Source: CAYSGL01 sp964520985
GTDB lineage: Bacteria > Pseudomonadota > Alphaproteobacteria > Micavibrionales > Micavibrionaceae
Assembly: GCA_964520985.1 (NCBI GenBank)
Contig: CAZFPB010000001.1
Location: forward strand, 1,426,001 to 1,490,000
Direction of reading: 5' to 3'
DNA length: 64,000 nt
Shown here one piece after another: positions 53,598 to 62,122 of the stretch. The notes below the pieces were generated by a model that worked only from the letters and a program-made list of their open reading frames with translations, had not been told where the DNA came from and made no database searches. A program made the position numbers and the translations under genes. Position 1 is the stretch's first letter; the number at the start of each line of letters is the position of its first letter.

Positions 53598-54199
53598 TTT
53601 TTTCCTCGTTTCCAGTTATACTCAAATTGACGGCGGGCAGCGTCTGCTTTTGCCCGGTTATTGGTCATGACGAAAATATTGCGGCCCTGATCTTGTATGT
53701 GGAAAAAATATTTGTCGCCGAAAATAACTTCCACCTGAGAACTGGCAAATAACTCCGGATCTATCCAGCGATAATCTTGCTTGGGTCCTGTAATGTAATC
53801 ATTCCCTTCTTCGCAGGTCATACGGATACGGATGCCTTTATCCCGTAGCGCGTTGAAACGCTCTTCCACCCCGTCCATGTTCCGGCGCTCGTCCGCACAG
53901 TGTAGGAGCAGCTCATCGCCTTTTTTTAAGGAAGCGGCGGCTTCATCCAGAACGTCGATGAAACTGTCATAAAAAGCCGTTTTGTAGGGTTGGAAAGAAA
54001 GACCATCGCCCGTGAACACAATTCCGTGATCTTCATAAACTTTGCGCAGACGGATCAACGTGCGGTCTGTTCCCGCATTTTTATTATTCTCTAGATTGCT
54101 AATCGTCTGATAGGTGACGCCGGATTGCTCCGCTACGTCTTTGATATGCATATCTAAATACGCACGGGCTGCCCTTAATATATTAACTTGATGGCTCAT
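53573..54199 (-). CDS. XRE-family regulator with C-terminal sensor-like domain
   Basis: 208 residues. An N-terminal helix-turn-helix (~5-60: VAEQSGVTYQTISNLENNK) of XRE type, then a ~130-residue domain (~75-205) with DELLLHCADERR, ERFNALRDKGIRIRMT and NIFVMTNNRAKADAAR. That domain resembles the PLD-like sensor half of TrmB-type regulators, so ligand-controlled repression is plausible. It overlaps the CDPS-like gene by 25 bp and is very likely its regulator. A promoter with an internal dyad ends six bases upstream of the ATG, so it is probably autoregulated and leaderless. Confidence 0.77.
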   Translation of the reverse strand: MSHQVNILRAARAYLDMHIKDVAEQSGVTYQTISNLENNKNAGTDRTLIRLRKVYEDHGIVFTGDGLSFQPYKTAFYDSFIDVLDEAAASLKKGDELLLHCADERRNMDGVEERFNALRDKGIRIRMTCEEGNDYITGPKQDYRWIDPELFASSQVEVIFGDKYFFHIQDQGRNIFVMTNNRAKADAARRQFEYNWKRGKKWANAETT

Positions 54200-54205
54200 A
54201 AAACG

Positions 54206-54234
54206 AATATAGTTTCATATATTTTTGAAATCAA
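54206..54234 (-). promoter_or_regulatory. Promoter with operator-like dyad of the XRE-CDPS operon
   Basis: Minus-strand TTGATT and TATATT with a 17-bp spacer. The spacer holds an inverted repeat TTTCA-N8-TGAAA (54213-54230), a good place for an XRE repressor to block polymerase. The -10 ends six bases before the ATG. Confidence 0.6.
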
Positions 54235-54315
54235 TTCATATTTTAACGGAATATTAAGATTTGCCGGTTATGGTCCTTATCATTCAACTAATTAAATAAC
54301 TGTGTGGAGACTAGA

Positions 54316-54564
54316 ATGAAGGCGATTAAATCCATGGGGCAGCGGTGCCTGTCCTGGTGGCAGACCGGGGGGCAGGCTAACGAAAACGAGATTTCTTACT
54401 TTGATGTCAAAGTCTTATACGATGCGGCCTTTGAGGAAAAAGACCGGGCGCGCGCATCGGTGGCAACGTTTAAACGCCTGATGGCGCAGGCCGAAGCGCT
54501 GGAGGCCGCCTACCGGGCGCAGTTGACCGCGCAGCAAATCCGCCGTTTTGGCAAGGCGGCGTAA
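54316..54564 (+). CDS. Hypothetical protein (82 aa)
   Basis: Short helical, Arg/Ala-rich protein with a Trp-containing N-terminus (MGQRCLSWWQTGG) and a C-terminal coiled-coil-like half. GGAG lies six bases before the ATG at 54316. The next gene starts one base after its stop, so the two form an operon. No family is recognised. It is divergent from the XRE gene across an AT-rich spacer of ~115 bp. Confidence 0.6.
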   Translation: MKAIKSMGQRCLSWWQTGGQANENEISYFDVKVLYDAAFEEKDRARASVATFKRLMAQAEALEAAYRAQLTAQQIRRFGKAA

Positions 54565-54565
54565 G

Positions 54566-54763
54566 ATGGCGATTTATTTGAAAAACCCTTTATCAAGCTA
54601 TCCGCCGCGTTTTGCGCATTTTCTGGAGATGGTGAGCCGGGTGCGGCGCCTCTCCCCGCACGACCAGCATTTCTGGCAGGTCATGGACAGCGTGGCCTTT
54701 CAGGATGCCGAAACCGCGCTGGAGACGACGCTGTATAACGCCCGTCGCAAACAGGCAGGGTAA
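54566..54763 (+). CDS. Hypothetical protein (65 aa)
   Basis: Begins MAIYLKNPLSSYPPRFAHFL; basic, no membrane segment, no known family. AAGGCGG at the end of the upstream gene acts as ribosome site. It ends four bases before the convergent AraC gene. Confidence 0.57.
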   Translation: MAIYLKNPLSSYPPRFAHFLEMVSRVRRLSPHDQHFWQVMDSVAFQDAETALETTLYNARRKQAG

Positions 54764-54767
54764 ACAT

Positions 54768-55655
54768 TTATCCGTGCGCCGCGCGCAGGGATTCGATATC
54801 GCGCAGGGGCGGGGCGCCGAAGAAGCGGGCATATTCGCGGCTGAATTGCGAGGGGCTTTCATAGCCGACGCGGTAGGCAGCGTGGGCAGCATCCATCGAT
54901 TCTGCGAGGAGCAGGCGCCGTGCTTCCAGTAGCCGCAGATTTTTTTGATATTGCAGCGGGCTCATCGCCGTCACTTTTTTGAAGTGATGGTGGAAGGAAG
55001 ACGGGCTCATATTCACCTGCCCCGCCAGCTCTTCCACGCGCATGGGTTCGGCCAGATTTTTCTTCAGATGCTGCACGACTTTGGCGATGCGGCGCATATG
55101 GCTGCCGTTCCGGGCGAGCTGTATAATCGCTGCCCCATAAGGACTATGCAGCAGGCGGTAATAAAATTCGCGCTGCAACAAGGGCAGCATGATTTTCTGA
55201 TCGTTCGGTGAATCCATCAGGCGTGTGAGGCGCAGCACACAATCCATCAGCGTGTCATCCATCTTGCCGACAAACAGGCCGCGGGCCGTATCGCTGTCTG
55301 CCTGCGGCGGATCATCGCATTGAGAAATGACTTCGCTGAGCATCAGCAGATCGATCTCGATCGCCAGACACAGATAGGGTTTTGCGGCGGACGCCTTGAT
55401 CACCTGACCCGAGAGCGGAAGGTCGACCGTCACCGCCAGATATTCTCCCGGCGCATAGGTAAAGCGGTTATCACCGAGCCAGACATCTTTGGCGCCTTGC
55501 GCGATGATGCAGACGCAGGGCGTGTAGACGGTCGGCAGCGGCTGGGCGTCGCCGAACATTTTCAGGCAGTTGATGCCCGTCACGGGGGAGGCGTGAATTC
55601 CCGGACCCTTGGAGTATCGATCAATATAAGAAGCTATGGTTTCCAGTGAATTCAT
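54768..55655 (-). CDS. AraC-family transcriptional regulator (YqhC-like)
   Basis: 295 residues. The N-terminal AraC_N-type sensor domain (~15-170, PTVYTPCVCIIAQG, YAPGEYLAVTVDLP) is followed by the C-terminal double helix-turn-helix (~190-290) with ELAGQVNMSPSSFHHHFKKV and GYESPSQFSREY. YqhC-type regulators respond to aldehydes and activate reductases. It diverges from the SDR genes at 55840-57487, which are its probable targets. Confidence 0.92.
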   Translation of the reverse strand: MNSLETIASYIDRYSKGPGIHASPVTGINCLKMFGDAQPLPTVYTPCVCIIAQGAKDVWLGDNRFTYAPGEYLAVTVDLPLSGQVIKASAAKPYLCLAIEIDLLMLSEVISQCDDPPQADSDTARGLFVGKMDDTLMDCVLRLTRLMDSPNDQKIMLPLLQREFYYRLLHSPYGAAIIQLARNGSHMRRIAKVVQHLKKNLAEPMRVEELAGQVNMSPSSFHHHFKKVTAMSPLQYQKNLRLLEARRLLLAESMDAAHAAYRVGYESPSQFSREYARFFGAPPLRDIESLRAAHG

Positions 55656-55669
55656 GGGTTTTTCGCCAT

Positions 55670-55696
55670 CTATAAAGGTTTTTCGTCTCTTTATAG
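55670..55696. promoter_or_regulatory. Dyad between the AraC gene and the SDR operon
   Basis: Perfect inverted repeat CTATAAAG-N11-CTTTATAG, located 15 bp upstream of the AraC start and within the divergent promoter region. It is a candidate operator or part of overlapping promoters. Confidence 0.5.
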
Positions 55697-55839
55697 TATG
55701 CGTTGTGAAGGGGAAAAAGAAGCCCTATTCCCGGATATTGGAGAATTAGGCAATTACTGAGGAGGCCTGTGTATTCAACTCAGACCTTCCGCGCCCTATT
55801 CTGAACCTACCACAACACACAAACCCAACGGAGAAAACC

Positions 55840-56577
55840 ATGACCAATTACGTACAAGACAAAGTCGTTCTGATTACCGGTGCCAGCAGCGGCATCGGCG
55901 AAGCCACCGCCTACCTGCTGGCCGAGCGTGGCGCCAAAGTCGTTCTCGGCGCGCGCCGCACCGAGCGCCTCGAACAGGTTGCCGAAACCATCCGCAGCAA
56001 GGGCGGCACGGCGTTGGTCAAAACACTCGATGTTACCAACCGCGAAGATGTCGCCGATTTCGCCCGGTATGCCGTTGATCAGTTCGGACAGATCGACGTG
56101 CTGTTCAACAATGCCGGCATCATGCCGCTGGCTCCGCTGAGCGGGCTTAAAACCGATGAATGGGATGCGATGATCAATGTGAATATTCACGGCGTACTGA
56201 ACGGTATTGCGGCCGTTCTGCCCGGGATGGAAGCGCGCGGCAAAGGGCATATCATCAATACGGCGTCGGTCGGCGCGCATGCGGTCTTTGCCGGCGGTAC
56301 GGTTTATTGCGCGACCAAATACGCCGTGTGGGCGATTTCGGATGGGCTGCGTCAGGAAACCAAAAATGTGCGCGTCACGACCATCAGCCCCGGCGTGACC
56401 ACGACGGAGCTGGGTCATGATATTTCGGACCAAAACAGCAAGGATGTTTTGTCGCAGTTGCGTCAGGATTCCCTCTCGCCTGATTCCATCGCACAAGCAG
56501 TCCTCTATGCGGTGAGTCAGCCGGACAATGTCGACGTCAGCGAAATGATCGTGCGTCCGTTGACGTCGAGTATCTAA
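55840..56577 (+). CDS. Short-chain dehydrogenase/reductase
   Basis: 245 residues. NAD(P) site TGASSGIG (14-21), NNAG, catalytic Ser and YCATK (YxxxK). The closest resemblance is to YdfG/serine-3-dehydrogenase-type SDRs with VTTTELGHDI near the C-terminus. The substrate is unknown; regulation by the divergent AraC protein is inferred. First gene of an SDR / small ORF / SDR group. Confidence 0.87.
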   Translation: MTNYVQDKVVLITGASSGIGEATAYLLAERGAKVVLGARRTERLEQVAETIRSKGGTALVKTLDVTNREDVADFARYAVDQFGQIDVLFNNAGIMPLAPLSGLKTDEWDAMINVNIHGVLNGIAAVLPGMEARGKGHIINTASVGAHAVFAGGTVYCATKYAVWAISDGLRQETKNVRVTTISPGVTTTELGHDISDQNSKDVLSQLRQDSLSPDSIAQAVLYAVSQPDNVDVSEMIVRPLTSSI

Positions 56578-56587
56578 GGAGGTCGCT

Positions 56588-56713
56588 ATGTTTTATTGCA
56601 CCATGCCGACCCTTGATAATCAGCTTAAGGCCTCCAATATGGCCTTAAGCTGGATCGAACGGGAAATGAACCGGTACGGCCAGGAATATTCCGTTCACAA
56701 TACTCTTTCATAA
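56588..56713 (+). CDS. 41-aa small ORF between two SDR genes
   Basis: The ATG at 56588 has a full AAGGAGG at good spacing. The product includes MPTLDNQLKASNMALSWIER and MNRYGQEYSVHN. The gap to the upstream SDR is 10 bp, to the next SDR 21 bp. The coding sequence holds a 10-bp perfect inverted repeat (56623-56650). It may be a real small protein or a leader peptide. No family is recognised. Confidence 0.55.
   Translation: MFYCTMPTLDNQLKASNMALSWIEREMNRYGQEYSVHNTLS
56623..56650 (+). repeat. 10-bp perfect inverted repeat inside the small ORF
   Basis: GCTTAAGGCC and GGCCTTAAGC with an 8-nt loop. It would form a stable RNA hairpin in the SDR operon transcript. No U-tract follows, so it is not a classic terminator; mRNA processing or translational coupling are possibilities. 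Confidence 0.6.
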
Positions 56714-56734
56714 CTTAGAAAAAGGATGACTTTC

Positions 56735-57487
56735 ATGACAATCGCATTGATCACCGGCGCAAGCCGCGGCCTGGGCAAAAGCATGGCCCAGCATCTGGCC
56801 AAACGCGGCACCGATATTATTCTGACCTATCACAGCAACAAGGAAGAAGCGGACAAGGTCGTGCGCGACGTGGAAGAATTGGGGCGCAAGGCGATCGCGC
56901 TACAACTCGACGTTTCACAGAGCGGCACTTTTTCCGCTTTTACCGATCAGGTCAAACAGGCGTTGCGCGATATATGGCAGCGCACGGATTTTGAGTATCT
57001 GGTGAACAATGCCGGAGTAGGGATTAACAAATCAATCGCGGATACCAGCGAAGCGGAATTCGACTCCATGGTCGCGATCCATTTGAAGGGTCCGTATTTC
57101 CTGACGCAGTCCTTGTTGCCGCTGATCAAGGATGGCGGACGGATCGTCAATATTTCTTCGGGCCTCGCCCGCTTCTCCCGCCCCGGCATGAGCGCCTATG
57201 CGATGATGAAGGGCGGCACTGAAGTGATGACGCGTTATATGGCGGCGGAACTGGGCCCGCGCCGCATTGCGGTGAATACGATTGCGCCCGGCGCGATTGA
57301 AACCGATTTCGGCGGCGGCCATGTGCGTGACAACAAGGAGATGAATCAGCAGATCGCTTCCGCCACAGCGCTGGGTCGCGTCGGCCTGCCCGATGATATT
57401 GGCGGCGCGGTGGCAATGCTTCTGTCCGATGAAGCGGGATGGATCAACGGCCAGCGCATTGAAGTTGCGGGCGGTATCCTTTTATAA
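56735..57487 (+). CDS. Short-chain dehydrogenase/reductase
   Basis: 250 residues from the ATG at 56735, with AAAGGA nine bases upstream. TGASRGLG (7-14), NNAG, SSG and YAMMK (YxxxK) are present, with a FabG-like C-terminus (GQRIEVAGG). NADP-type use is suggested by the Ser-Arg in the cofactor loop. It is probably part of the same AraC-controlled unit. The last six bases overlap the convergent Hsp70-like gene. Confidence 0.87.
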   Translation: MTIALITGASRGLGKSMAQHLAKRGTDIILTYHSNKEEADKVVRDVEELGRKAIALQLDVSQSGTFSAFTDQVKQALRDIWQRTDFEYLVNNAGVGINKSIADTSEAEFDSMVAIHLKGPYFLTQSLLPLIKDGGRIVNISSGLARFSRPGMSAYAMMKGGTEVMTRYMAAELGPRRIAVNTIAPGAIETDFGGGHVRDNKEMNQQIASATALGRVGLPDDIGGAVAMLLSDEAGWINGQRIEVAGGILL

Positions 57488-58756
57488 GCCGTTAAACACA
57501 TGCCCCGCATGATGGGCGAGCCCAAGCCCGACGCTGTCGAGCTTGTCGCCTTGTGAGAAGGCGGCGTGGGGAAATAAAGCGCGAACCATGTGATTGATGA
57601 CCGGCAGTTCGGTGGAGCCGCCGGTCAGGATGACGAGGTCGATTTGATCGGGGGTGATCTGCGCGCGATTTAAACACTCATGGATCGCGCGGAAAATTTT
57701 AGCGACGTCGGGGGCAATGGATTGTTCAAACCCGGCGCGGGTGGTGGTGAAGAATAGATCATTGCCAAATTCCATCAGGCGGGCGGCGTGGGTTTCATCC
57801 TGACTGAGTGCGATCTTCGATTCTTCGACCTGTTCCAGTAGGGCGTGGCCCAGATGATTTTGTTGCAGGGTTAACAGGCGGTCGAGTTTTTCCGGCGCGA
57901 GGGAGCGGCGCTTGATGTCCTGCGTTTCGGCAATCGCCTTTCCTGTCTGCGCATGGTTGACCAGCGCCCAGTCGGAGAGGTTGAAATAGACGCCGGAGGG
58001 CATCGCATAAAGTTTATCTTTATCGAAGATGTCGCGGTAGTCGCTGCCCATGCCGAGCGCGGGCATGAAATCTTGCAGGCTTAGGCGGTAATCGAACGTC
58101 GTGCCGCCGACGCGCACACCGGACGTGGCGAGAATATCCTCGGTGCGGTCTTGCTTGCCTGCGTTCTTGTTTGAAATTTTGATGACCGTGAAGTCGGATG
58201 TGCCGCCGCCGAGATCAACGACCAAGGAGAGTTGTTCGCGGTCTATGTTTGTTTCATGCGCGAAGGCGGCAGCGATGGGTTCATACAAGAATGCGATATC
58301 GGTAAAGCCTGCACCGCGCGCGATAGCCTCTAACGTCTGCTCTGCCGCGCGGTCGGCCGCGTCATCGCCATCATGGAAATGCACCGGACGGCCAAGCACG
58401 ACATGGGTAACAGAGTGACCCGCCGCTGCGTCCGCCTTGTCTTTCAGATGCGTCATGAAGGTCGCGACGATGTCGGTGAAGCTGACCGAACGTGAGCCAA
58501 TCAGGGTTTTGTCGTTCATCAGTGCGGTGCCGAGAATTTTTTTAAGACCGCGCAGCAGGCGACCTTCCTGTCCGTCAAGATAGGCGTCGATGGCCGCGCG
58601 GCCAAACAGGGGACCGACATTTTTCTTGAAGAACACGGCGCTTGGCAATGTGCGCTTATCTCCCTCAACCGCGATCAGGCGCGCGCCCTCCTGATCATGA
58701 AGGGCGACGGTTGAGTTGGAGGTTCCGAAATCGATGCCGCAGGCGGTGAAAGACAT
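57482..58756 (-). CDS. Hsp70-family ATPase, YegD-like
   Basis: 424 residues, only the actin-like ATPase part of Hsp70. The phosphate-1 loop is GIDFGTSNSTVAL, phosphate-2 VVDLGGGTSDFTV, and the adenosine loop ILTGGSTELPVI; FLYEPIAAAFAHE is also present. No peptide-binding domain. This is the YegD type, a chaperone-like protein of unclear role. The ribosome site is weak. Confidence 0.91.
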   Translation of the reverse strand: MSFTACGIDFGTSNSTVALHDQEGARLIAVEGDKRTLPSAVFFKKNVGPLFGRAAIDAYLDGQEGRLLRGLKKILGTALMNDKTLIGSRSVSFTDIVATFMTHLKDKADAAAGHSVTHVVLGRPVHFHDGDDAADRAAEQTLEAIARGAGFTDIAFLYEPIAAAFAHETNIDREQLSLVVDLGGGTSDFTVIKISNKNAGKQDRTEDILATSGVRVGGTTFDYRLSLQDFMPALGMGSDYRDIFDKDKLYAMPSGVYFNLSDWALVNHAQTGKAIAETQDIKRRSLAPEKLDRLLTLQQNHLGHALLEQVEESKIALSQDETHAARLMEFGNDLFFTTTRAGFEQSIAPDVAKIFRAIHECLNRAQITPDQIDLVILTGGSTELPVINHMVRALFPHAAFSQGDKLDSVGLGLAHHAGHVFNGL

Positions 58757-58779
58757 TGGCGGGTTGTATCAAACAACCC

Positions 58780-59685
58780 TTAGCCTTGTATAGTTTTTTC
58801 GGCCCATTTGCGGCGGTGTTCGGAGAGCACGGAATTGACTTCCGCGCCGAAGATGATCATCCCGGCACTGATCCAGAACCACAGCATGAGAACAATCACC
58901 GCGCCGAGAGACCCATAGGTTTCGTTATATTTTCCGGCGTGGCTGACGAAGAACGAAAACAGCACGGAGGAACACAGCCACATGATGGTGGCGACGAACG
59001 ACCCCCAGCTGACCCAGCGCCAACGCGGTTCTTTATGACACGGACCGAAATAATAAAGAATCTCCAGCCCGACCATGCCACCGAAGAATAAAATCGGCCA
59101 GCGGGCGGTCGCATAGAACTGGGTCATGAAATCGCTGAAGAAGAAATATTTCAAAACAATCGGCACGCCCGCCACGAGGCTGAGTGAGACCAGAAAATAA
59201 AACATCATAGCGAAGGTCAGGATATAACCGGTCAGGCCGAGCGAAAAAATATTGCGGCGTTCCCGCAGATCATAGGCGATATTCAGGCCCTTGATCAGCG
59301 CCTGCACGCCTTTCGAGGCGCTGTAAATCGCCACGAACAGACCGACGATGATACCGAGACTTAGAATTCCCTGATGGGAGGAGGCGACCTGCTCTGCCTG
59401 AGTGCGCAGAATAGTGAAAGCTTCGCCCGGCAGGAAGCGCTGGAAATAATCGAGCTGATCGGTGATGTCGTGCGGGTCGGACACTAATCCATAAAGAGAT
59501 ATCAGCGCCCCGATAGCCGGGAACGCCGCGAGCAGAAAGTAAAAGGCAATGCCCGCGGCGATGAGGCCGATATAATCTTCGGTGGTTTTTTCCTGCAGAT
59601 CCATCAGGTAGGAGATGGGCGGGATCGAGCGCAGCAAGGCCACAAACTTGTCTTTGATTTCGATGACGGTGGCGACGCTGATCAT
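58780..59685 (-). CDS. YihY/virulence factor BrkB family membrane protein
   Basis: 301 residues with about six transmembrane helices and the family pattern (IAAGIAFYFLLAAFPAIGAL, GALIKGLN-like KGVQALIKGLNIAYD, TYGSLGAVIVLMLWFWISA). Inner membrane, function uncertain. AGGA precedes the ATG. The nemA-type gene ends six bases upstream, so they are co-transcribed. Confidence 0.93.
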   Translation of the reverse strand: MISVATVIEIKDKFVALLRSIPPISYLMDLQEKTTEDYIGLIAAGIAFYFLLAAFPAIGALISLYGLVSDPHDITDQLDYFQRFLPGEAFTILRTQAEQVASSHQGILSLGIIVGLFVAIYSASKGVQALIKGLNIAYDLRERRNIFSLGLTGYILTFAMMFYFLVSLSLVAGVPIVLKYFFFSDFMTQFYATARWPILFFGGMVGLEILYYFGPCHKEPRWRWVSWGSFVATIMWLCSSVLFSFFVSHAGKYNETYGSLGAVIVLMLWFWISAGMIIFGAEVNSVLSEHRRKWAEKTIQG

Positions 59686-59691
59686 TGGTTC

Positions 59692-60744
59692 CTATCCCAT
59701 GGTTGGATAGTCAGTATAACCCTTTTCCCCGCCGGCATAAAAGGTCGGATAATCCGGCGCGTTCAAAGGCGCGTTCGCCGCAAAGCGTTTCACCAGATCA
59801 GGATTGGCGATGATCAATTGGCCGAACGCCACGGCGTCGGCCTTGCCGTCTTTGAGAACGGTTTCAGCCGTTTCTTTGGTGAATTTTTCATTGGCGATCA
59901 GCGGGCCGCCAAAGGCTTCTTTCATAGCGGGGCTAATGCTGTCCTCGCCCAGATATTCGCGGGTAGCGATGAAGGCGATGCCACGCTTGCCGAGTTCGCG
60001 GGCGACATAGGTGAATGTTTCCAGTTTGGTGGAATCGCCGATGTCATGGGAATCGCCGCGCGGCGCCAAGTGCATGCCGACGCGGTCTTTGCCCCAGACT
60101 CCGATCACAGCGTCGGTAACTTCGAGCATCAGGCGCGCGCGGTTTTCGATGGAGCCGCCATAGCGGTCGGTGCGGGTGTTGGTGGAATCTTGCAGGAATT
60201 GATCGAGCAGATAACCGTTCGCGCCGTGGATTTCAACGCCGTCGAACCCGGCATCTTTGGCGTTTTGTGCGCCGAGGCGATAGGCTTCGATAATCCCGGG
60301 GATCTCCTCCGTCTCCAGCGCGCGGGGCGTGACGTATTCGGTGATGGGCCGCACAAGGCTGACATGACCGGCGGGTTTGATCGCGCTTGGCGCAACCGGC
60401 GTTTCACCATTCAGAAACAGTGGATGCGAAATACGTCCGACATGCCAGAGCTGCAGGAAAATGCGCCCGCCTTTTTGATGCACAGCGTGCGTGATTTTTT
60501 TCCAACCCTCAACCTGTTCCTGCGACCAGATACCGGGTGTGTCGGCATAGCCAACGCCCATCGGTGTAACGCTGGTGGCCTCGCTCAGGATCAGGCCGAC
60601 ATCGGCGCGTTGCGCGTAATAGTTCGCCATCAGATCATTGGGAATGCGCTCGGCGCCTGCGCGGCTGCGGGTTAAAGGGGCCATGATGATGCGGTTGGGG
60701 AGCGTGAGGGCGCCGAGAGTAAGGGGCGTAAATAAAATCGACAT
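59692..60744 (-). CDS. Old yellow enzyme / alkene reductase (NemA-like)
   Basis: 350-residue FMN-dependent TIM-barrel oxidoreductase. MAPLTRSRA near the N-terminus, QLWHVGRISHP, HGANGYLLDQFLQDSTN and DRYGGSIENR mark the FMN and substrate site. It reduces activated C=C bonds and nitro compounds with NADPH. First gene of an operon with yihY. It is close in family to nemA, but orthology is not certain, so no symbol is given. Confidence 0.93.
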   Translation of the reverse strand: MSILFTPLTLGALTLPNRIIMAPLTRSRAGAERIPNDLMANYYAQRADVGLILSEATSVTPMGVGYADTPGIWSQEQVEGWKKITHAVHQKGGRIFLQLWHVGRISHPLFLNGETPVAPSAIKPAGHVSLVRPITEYVTPRALETEEIPGIIEAYRLGAQNAKDAGFDGVEIHGANGYLLDQFLQDSTNTRTDRYGGSIENRARLMLEVTDAVIGVWGKDRVGMHLAPRGDSHDIGDSTKLETFTYVARELGKRGIAFIATREYLGEDSISPAMKEAFGGPLIANEKFTKETAETVLKDGKADAVAFGQLIIANPDLVKRFAANAPLNAPDYPTFYAGGEKGYTDYPTMG

Positions 60745-60840
60745 AAAATTTTCTCTTATAAGGTGGGATCAAAAAGATAAGTATAGAACCGGCTTCGCGC
60801 TTTTAAAGGCCGCTCCTGCAGAATGTATATTCCTTTTTTC

Positions 60841-60869
60841 TTGAATAAGAACAAAACATGAACTAATAT
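60841..60869 (+). promoter_or_regulatory. Candidate promoter of the radical-SAM repair pair
   Basis: TTGAAT and TAATAT with a 17-bp spacer; the -10 ends five bases before the ATG at 60875, so the mRNA would be leaderless or nearly so. Confidence 0.45.
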
Positions 60870-60874
60870 CAGGC

Positions 60875-62122
60875 ATGGCTGACAAGATTCTGAAAAAGCT
60901 GGAGATTCTGGCCGATGCGGCGAAGTATGACGCGTCCTGCGCCTCGGGATCGGCGGGAAAACGCGCGGCCAAAAAGGGCGAAGACGGGATTGGCTCGCTC
61001 ACCGGCGGGTCGGGCATCTGTCACAGTTTTACGCCGGACGGGCGCTGCGTCTCGCTGCTCAAAATCCTGATGACGAATTTTTGCATCTACGATTGCCATT
61101 ACTGCATCAACCGGGTGTCGAGCAATGTGCAACGCGCGCGGTTTACCGTGGAGGAAGTTGTCGACCTGACGTTGAGTTTTTACAAACGCAATTACATCGA
61201 AGGCTTGTTTTTAAGCTCGGGCATTATTCAGAGCCCCGATTACACCATGGAGAGCATGGTGCGGATCGCCAAATCCCTGCGCGTAGATCATGGGTTTAAA
61301 GGCTACATCCATCTGAAAACCATTCCGAACGCCTCGCCCTTATTACAGGAACAGGCGGGCATTTATGCAGACCGCCTGAGCATCAATGTCGAAATGCCGA
61401 CGGTGGCGGGGCTTGAGCAATTCGCGCCGGAAAAGGACATGGGCAACATTACCCATGCGATGGATCATCTGAAAGACAAGATCACGGAACACAAGGAATC
61501 GAAAACCTTGAGCGGGAAACGCCTGCCGCGGTTTGCGCCGGGCGGGCAGTCGACGCAGATGATCGTCGGCGCGGATCAGGCGAACGATCAGACGATTTTA
61601 AAAACCAGCTTCACATTGTATGACGCGCACAAGTTGCGCCGTATTTATTACTCGGCGTTCAGCCCTATTCCGGATGCGAGCAGAATATTGCCGCTAAAAC
61701 CGGCGCCGCTGGTGCGCGAACATCGCCTGTATCAGGCGGACTGGCTCTTTCGCTTTTATGACTTCGCGCCGGCGGAAATTTTAGAGGGCACCAGCGATGG
61801 CATGCTCGATCTCGACATGGACCCAAAGCTGGCATGGGCGCTGCGCAACCGTCATCTGTTCCCGGTCGATATCAACAAGGCAGACAAGCACATGCTGCTG
61901 CGCATACCGGGTCTGGGCGTGACGACGGTGAAAAAAATTCTGACCATCCGCCGTTATGCGCGTCTTAAGTGGGAAGATCTGGTGAAATTGCGCGTGCCGA
62001 TCAACAAAGTGAAGGCGTTTGTCAGTGTCGATAACTGGTCGCCGCCGCCTGCCCTGCTCGAAGCTGACAGGCTCGGTAAATCACTCACGCCGCCGCGCCA
62101 GCTGGATTTATTTTCGGCATGA
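60875..62122 (+). CDS. Putative DNA modification/repair radical SAM protein (TIGR03916-like)
   Basis: 415 residues. The radical SAM cluster motif is CIYDCHYC (C70, C74, C77), preceded by GRCVSLLKILMTNF, and the C-terminal part carries a helix-hairpin-helix (LLRIPGLGVTTVKKI) typical of DNA binding. This layout matches the TIGR03916 family, which is found with TIGR03915 proteins and is predicted to act in DNA modification or repair. The reaction is unproven. It overlaps the next gene by four bases. Leaderless start likely. Confidence 0.91.
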   Translation: MADKILKKLEILADAAKYDASCASGSAGKRAAKKGEDGIGSLTGGSGICHSFTPDGRCVSLLKILMTNFCIYDCHYCINRVSSNVQRARFTVEEVVDLTLSFYKRNYIEGLFLSSGIIQSPDYTMESMVRIAKSLRVDHGFKGYIHLKTIPNASPLLQEQAGIYADRLSINVEMPTVAGLEQFAPEKDMGNITHAMDHLKDKITEHKESKTLSGKRLPRFAPGGQSTQMIVGADQANDQTILKTSFTLYDAHKLRRIYYSAFSPIPDASRILPLKPAPLVREHRLYQADWLFRFYDFAPAEILEGTSDGMLDLDMDPKLAWALRNRHLFPVDINKADKHMLLRIPGLGVTTVKKILTIRRYARLKWEDLVKLRVPINKVKAFVSVDNWSPPPALLEADRLGKSLTPPRQLDLFSA

